64,000 nucleotides of DNA, taken from assembly GCF_964340395.1 (NCBI RefSeq), contig NC_135553.1:15339501-15403500 (forward strand), written 5' to 3'. The translations under genes and the position numbers were made by a program. The first letter of the stretch is position 1. Every line of letters starts with the position of its first letter. This document shows, one piece after another, positions 58,733-64,000 of this stretch. Below the pieces are notes generated by a model. That model did not search any database and was not told the origin of the DNA. It saw only the letters and a program-made list of their open reading frames with translations. Origin of the DNA: Glandiceps talaboti. Taxonomy: Eukaryota; Hemichordata; Enteropneusta; Spengelidae.

Positions 58733-61727
58733 TCTATTTATGATCTTTTCAAAAGTAATCTTGTTTTACTATCTGGTTTAAATGAATTAATACAATGAAG
58801 CAACATGTTCATTTTTAGTAAATTTGTATTTAGTGCGTTGTGTTTTTTGTGGACTTGAAAGCGACCTCTGCGTGGTTGAAACGCGCGGTGCATGAATGTA
58901 CGATGCGACCAGACGCCTCGATGTCTGCATGTACTATACATCCTCTGTAATTGTGCAAATAATAAAGTCAATTTGTAGGAAGTCAATGATTGTTCCCTAC
59001 ATATCATTGGATACCTGCAATACTGAATTTGATCTTACTCATCTATTATAGTAACTATGGAGATAAGTTCGCCCTTCTCTCTTGTCCAATATAAGACAGT
59101 GTAATAACCGTTATACTACAAATATATATCACTTGCTTCCGCCCTGTCCTTATTTTCGCGGCATATATGCAAGTTTCACCTTCTTAAAAACCCCTTCACG
59201 AATTCGAATCTCATCAAACCCAAACATATATACCCCTCTTTCTCTATTAATGTCATACGGAATACAATAACCGGTTACCGATTACTTAGTAGATCTTAGT
59301 AAGAGTCGACCCCTAGTGAACAGTGTCCAACTGATGTAAACTATACATCCTAACTCTCAAGAGGAACAAACTACTTAATCAGTCCCAATACTGTTCTGCT
59401 TGTCAGTATACATTTGATGCTACTAAACATTGATTAATGAGTAATAAATAACATCATCACTCCAATTCATAGTCAATGTTATTATATATCTAGCCTTTTT
59501 ACGGCGCTTGCGGTATATTCCATTCAATCTCTCATACCTTACGCTTGTAACTATAATTGTAAACATCTGTTAATATACATTTTGAAAACCTCAACGCATA
59601 AATTGCCCAATCAGGTTGCTCGTCACCATGGAGTATTCAAATTCAAACATACATCTCAACTGCACTGTTCATCTGTATACACTTCATTTGCATGTGTCTC
59701 ATCTGCATACATTTGAATACGATATATTATCATTATAATACACTGCGTTGTATGGATACTAGTACTGCAACTAGATTATATAGAAATTTCTATCAATAAT
59801 TTGGTGACGCCAATTTGATTTGATGTTTGGTTAAGTTCAATTTCAAATGTCAAAATTGTAATTCTTTATGGTGATTTAGTGAGATCAGTACGCATTGTTG
59901 TCACTGGTTAATCTTGATTCACATGGAGTTTGCAGTGAATTGCACCATGTCTCACTGTTCTGTAAGATGTATATAGTATATATAATAGGCAATCGTTGGG
60001 GTCTAAGTAAGCCATGTAATACTGTACTAAAGCAGGATGGCCTTTTTTTTCTATTTAATAACGTTTTAATTGGGCTTATAAGATTATTACAAAGATACAA
60101 TTCTTTTCATGAATGGAATTGTTTACATTGAGTATTTGGAAACTTTTCTTACGTTACCAATTTCAAAAACTGTCCCCGTTCCTTAACCGCAATATGAAAC
60201 TGTACACTCTAGATCTGAATATTTTGTATAATATCAAATCTGGTTTTTGAATAGCAAAATTTAATAATTATGACAGGCTGGTTTGTTCGAACATGTTAAT
60301 AGTATTAGCAAATTCGAGCACCATCAGTATTTCTGAATACGTGTTCAACACAAAGATATGTGGACGATCTTTACAGACATAGGACAGTGTTTCTATCTAA
60401 GAGTTAACAGTATGGACATATCACAGACAAATGTATATGGCTAAGGATGACCCTATTTTTTTCTGTTTCTCGATACGCAACCGACCCAAATTTCAGCTCC
60501 GATATCAAAATAAAGTAATATTTTTAGTTTCGCCCGCCCTTGATATTTTGCTGAAAACGCCCTCTCTGGCAAGACTGCCGACGTCATCTACAGTCATTGC
60601 GGCGACAACACCAACGCGAACACAAGATTTATTTCATGACGAAAGTTGTTCATGTGGGTGCAGGGGGAGGGAGGCTGAGAACATGCCAATTGTGTAGAGA
60701 AGCTGGGAAAGGACTTGTTACCAGGAATTCAATAAAAAGAAGATAGACAGGAAGAAAATGAGAGGCAGGGAAACAAGAATAAGATGGTTTTTTATTGTTT
60801 CTTCTTCTTCTTTTTTAAATCGACCGACCGACCCATAATTGCCGTGAAAATGTAATGAGAAACATTTTTAAAAAAATAGGCTCACAGTAACACAAAATAC
60901 TTTTGATAACCTTAAGAAGGAAATACAGCCTTATAGTGTTAGTTTTGAGTAAGGCAAGGGTCTTAGCAGTTGCATTGCATTCAGAGTAGTAATGGTAAAC
61001 CACAAATTACCAAATCATTATTTCCTACCATTACTTACTACTACAATCTCACTTTTTAACCCACTTATTTAATGCCATATATTTGTATATTCTTTTAGTT
61101 GCACCTGCAGCATATATTAAATTGTAAGCAAAATCCCATCCATCTAATCACTAGTCCTAAAGTGCAAAGACCTTTTCTATTTACAGAATGAACACTACTT
61201 TGTATGAATACATGTGCATTATATTCAAGAGAGGTAAGAGTTGTACCAAAGCTTATTAGTGCTGCACATAACTATAGCAAGAAAGGTAATCAAAGTACCT
61301 GCGATAACGATTGAAATATCCATTTACAAGTGCTTTACATTCACTCTATGTCAATTCTTCCCGATTATATATGAATACAGCTTACAAAAGCAGACATTCG
61401 TCTGCAAGTATTACGACGTCAATAAGAAGTCAGTGTCCTGATCTAGATCTGATTTGTACAAGACATCCAACATTGATCGCTTGCTTGCTTGCTTGGAGAA
61501 TGTAATGTCAATGAACATGGCAGATTATCGAAATGGCTATCAAAGTATCGACGATAATCAAGTAAACTACAATCTAATCTTTACTGGATGTCCCTTTTTC
61601 ATTTTTATTGAGCTTGATAAGGCCTAGCGATGAAAACCCTCGAAAAATAATCAGATTGTAATGGAACACGTAAATACAGGAGAATAGTATGATGCCTAAC
61701 AAACACATACATACATACATACATACA

Positions 61728-61761
<34 letters not shown>

Positions 61762-62499
61762 CGTACGTACGTACGTACGTACGTACGTACATATATACAC
61801 ACACATACACACACACATACACCTTGCTTTTTTGCCTTATTTATTTTGAGAAGTAATTGTTTTTATTAAGAAGGAATGTGGTTTTCTAATAGACAGCTTG
61901 ATGTCCAGGTGTATATCTTCATTTTGTATTTTTGACATACCAGTCTGGTAACGATGACGATGCCATAAATCAACTCCAAGGTCAATGTGAATTCAGTATT
62001 ATATGTCAAAGACCTAACTTTAGCTTTTTTGAAATGGAGGCAAAGAAAGCAGACGACAAATGCAATTTTAGCCTGTGGATAATGGAGGATTGCAAACTAT
62101 TCAGTATTTGATTTGATTATAACATTCGTACTAGATCATTTTATTATTTGACAAATGTCCTCTAGTGAGTTATCTACCAGTCCTGATGTAAGACTAAGAA
62201 CAAGGGAGAGTAGGGGATATAATTTCAAATTAAATACCAATGAAAAGTATGAAAAATACCATTTGCCACTATACTTCTGCATCAAGACACATTTTCAACC
62301 TTGTCTTTAATATTTTTGAAATGACGGAATATAAGACATTTTTGAAAAACAAATGATTAAAAAAAATATGGACAGTGTGTAAAATCGTACGGAAACAGAA
62401 TGTGAAAGAACTCACCCAGAATCTGGTCTTCAGAGCCGTTGTTTGAATCTTGATCAGTCGGAAACAACTTAATATGTGTACAATTAAGTTGGTTGTTAT
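54457..62499 (-). CDS. TARP-type CACNG-family gene, exons 2-4, exon 1 not in window
   Basis: Seen: exons at 62416-62499 (84 nt), 56737-56877 (141 nt) and 54457-54965, all joined in phase 1. Exons 2 and 3 have the lengths I know for vertebrate TARP genes. Product: [10 protein letters not shown] of the first extracellular loop, [10 protein letters not shown] entering membrane helix 2, helix 3 ending [17 protein letters not shown], helix 4 ([20 protein letters not shown]) and a cytoplasmic tail with an Arg/Ser-rich stretch, TDISM and the terminus TTPV. Known: type I TARPs bind PSD-95-type PDZ domains through TTPV and traffic AMPA receptors. Inferred: a synaptic glutamate-receptor auxiliary subunit in this animal. 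No first exon was found in 62.5-64 kb, so the start is presumably further right. Confidence 0.9.
56737..56877 (-). CDS. TARP-like gene, exon 3
   Basis: 141-nt exon between TTGACAG and [30 protein letters not shown], then GHSKKNKIH, then [12 protein letters not shown]. Membrane segments 2 and 3 of the four-helix fold; RASSxFPILS is the strongest family match in the window. Confidence 0.92.
56950..57335. repeat. Minisatellite, about 60-66-bp unit
   Basis: About five units with CATACACATTGGTAAGTATG, GCAGATTTGAAAGTAGAACA and CACTGAACGTTA. Lies just upstream of TARP-like exon 3, within intron 2 of that gene. Confidence 0.85.
58576..58741. repeat. (TA)n followed by (TTTA)n
   Basis: About 80 bp of TA, a short spacer, then about 65 bp of TTTA. 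Confidence 0.98.
61705..61822. repeat. (ACAT)n-(ACGT)n microsatellite
   Basis: ACAT units, a block of ACGT units, then CA repeats. Confidence 0.97.
62416..62499 (-). CDS. TARP-like gene, exon 2
   Basis: 84-nt exon between GACAG and CTGG|GTGAGT; reads [20 protein letters not shown] then GSEDQIL in the frame that continues into exon 3. Contains the loop cysteine and two N-glycosylation sequons (NCT, NGS). Length identical to vertebrate TARP exon 2. Confidence 0.82.
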
Positions 62500-64000
62500 C
62501 TGTCGACAAAATATTAGAAAGAAAAGACATCAAATTGAGTCATCATCATTCACTAGATAAGTTTGATAAAAGGCATTCTTATGGTCACAGAATCCAAAGA
62601 AGTTTGAGGTAATGGTATTAGTGTTTTAGTCACGTTTTCATCTCCGTTTTTCTTTCTTTTATTTTGTGTAGTTCTTATTATGTTGCCGAACATGTTCAGA
62701 ATATGGATATTCGCCATCTATCTTTACATACACTCCACAATGTACGCTGTAGGGTCTTTTCGTGATATGAATTATGCAAGACCCGTCAACGAAATTCAGA
62801 TATCTGCAGGGAAGTGAAAACAAACATAAATATATTTGCGAGTTACACTATATGTCCCAATGGTGACTGTTAAGTAAAAATAGCATTGTTGAAGAAATTA
62901 ACACATTTCCAGGAATTTAAGAGTAATCTAAAGATCCCTTACTGGCATGTTGCCAATGGCTATGCCACATTGGCTTGCGGTAGCTGCATATCGCACTAGA
63001 CTGTTTGTTATATATTGGCAATAATGGTATATCTCTTGATTGAATATTATGCCATGCACAAAGCAAGTCTTTGATGAGAAAATATGGACTATATACCCTG
63101 GTCGCTCTACGTCACGACAACCCGTGTCTACGTCACCGATTTGGTGGTGCAAGAAATAGGAGTCAATTTCCTTTATTTTAACCGTTCACGATTTTCATAT
63201 ATTTTACTAGTTGAGGCGTATTGACAGTATTTCCCAATATTTTTTCTATATTCAGTATAGAATGTAAATCATTGTAAGTCGATCACAAAATCAAAGGAAG
63301 ATATTTTGCAAATCATCATAACTATTTCTATCAAGTCTGCATCATTTCAACAGAGATGTTGTGATTCTCATTAGCTTTCAGATCACGTACAAAGACATTT
63401 TGTTCCAAGTGAATGAACTAACAGAGCTATTGGCAAGTGAGGACACAGACTGATGCTGTTCCGGATCAATGATTTAAGCGTACACAACAACTGCAACAGA
63501 ATATGAAATAGTGGTCCAAACTAAGCCATGCACAATCTGTACTTGGGTGTAGTATGTATCATCACGTCATACTTCGCAGAGTCGAATAAAGAAAGACCCT
63601 GGCTGGGTTACGACTTGAAGCCTGACAACTATATTGTAATTACGCAAGTAGTATTACAAAACAGAAAGGCATTTTTGATATTAAAAAAAGTGAAATCTTA
63701 AAACACCTCTAACAGCATCGTATCTGACTTTCCTATAAAACAGCCATTTCATCTACCTCATCATAACAGTATGTCACAAATTTATTTTCATATTGGTTCA
63801 TGGTCCCATGAATCAATTTATGACAGCACTTCAGACACGCCGAATCATTGCAGATGGAAACAAAATACAAGTAATCGTGATACACTGTTTCTACCTGGCC
63901 AGTTGCAGTAGACTGTATGCAACTTTAATATACATTTCAATGACTTCAGTGCTACAATTACTTACGTTTTGTTTCATTTGCAAAGCTTAGGCGTGTCTGA
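62500..64000. other. Intron 1 (part) of the TARP-like gene
   Basis: Searched on the minus strand for a first exon with a TDYW/GLWxxC pattern and found none. One dispersed repeat copy at 63770-63910. Confidence 0.55.
63770..63910 (+). repeat. CAGTGTATCACAA dispersed repeat copy (full-length looking)
   Basis: Runs from CAGTATGTCACAAATT to ATCGTGATACACTG, about 130 bp, with imperfect inverted ends and internal AGCACTTCAGACACGCC. Confidence 0.5.

Larger units (their letters stand above)
56878..62415. other. 5.5-kb intron 2 of the TARP-like gene
   Basis: No further exon recognised. Contains the 56.95-kb minisatellite, the (TA)n/(TTTA)n tract at 58576 and the (ACAT)n tract at 61705. Confidence 0.65.

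Overview
The window is genomic DNA from a multicellular invertebrate animal. Genes are split by GT-AG introns, many of them symmetrical phase 1-1 introns. Non-coding DNA is AT-rich and full of microsatellites (long (TA)n, (CA)n, (GACA)n, (TGTA)n), minisatellites, foldback and MITE-like elements and a damaged LINE. Domain content (TARP-like calcium-channel gamma subunits, a secreted LDLa/TSP1/serine-protease mosaic) fits a bilaterian. I cannot name the species. Most open frames in the window are translations of simple repeats and are not listed.

Three protein-coding genes are supported, all on the minus strand. (1) A TARP / CACNG-family gene enters from the right (exon 1 not seen). Its exon 2 is at 62416-62499, exon 3 at 56737-56877 and the last exon at 54457-54965; the C-terminus is the PDZ ligand TTPV of vertebrate type I TARPs. 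(2) A complete secreted mosaic serine protease lies at 28816-44889. Its 16 exons join without a frame break into 769 residues: signal peptide, unrecognised pro-region, nine LDL-receptor class A repeats, one thrombospondin type 1 repeat and a chymotrypsin-fold protease with an intact catalytic triad. (3) A second CACNG-family gene starts at 24905 and leaves through the left edge: exon 1 24680-24905, exon 2 19016-19087, exon 3 1355-1492, last exon outside. The protease gene therefore sits between two CACNG paralogues.

The most unusual content is in the introns of gene 3. Four complete type I hammerhead ribozyme motifs (18661-18706 minus, 20811-20859 minus, 21036-21078 minus, 21087-21129 plus) sit in short units between long (TA)n tracts. 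Two of them form a head-to-head palindrome with 73-bp arms. They look like termini of Penelope-like retroelements or of non-autonomous retrozymes. Three of the four lie sense to the host transcript.

The rest is intron or intergenic DNA. It holds a plus-strand LINE remnant inside protease intron 2 (42308-44200), recent tandem duplications of LDLa exons (38.4-42 kb), a roughly 150-bp satellite family at 37.2-38.0 kb with relatives at 8.6-9.1 kb, minisatellites at 5.75, 17.8, 51.36 and 56.95 kb, several terminal-inverted-repeat elements, and a recurrent sequence module found next to CA/GACA microsatellites.
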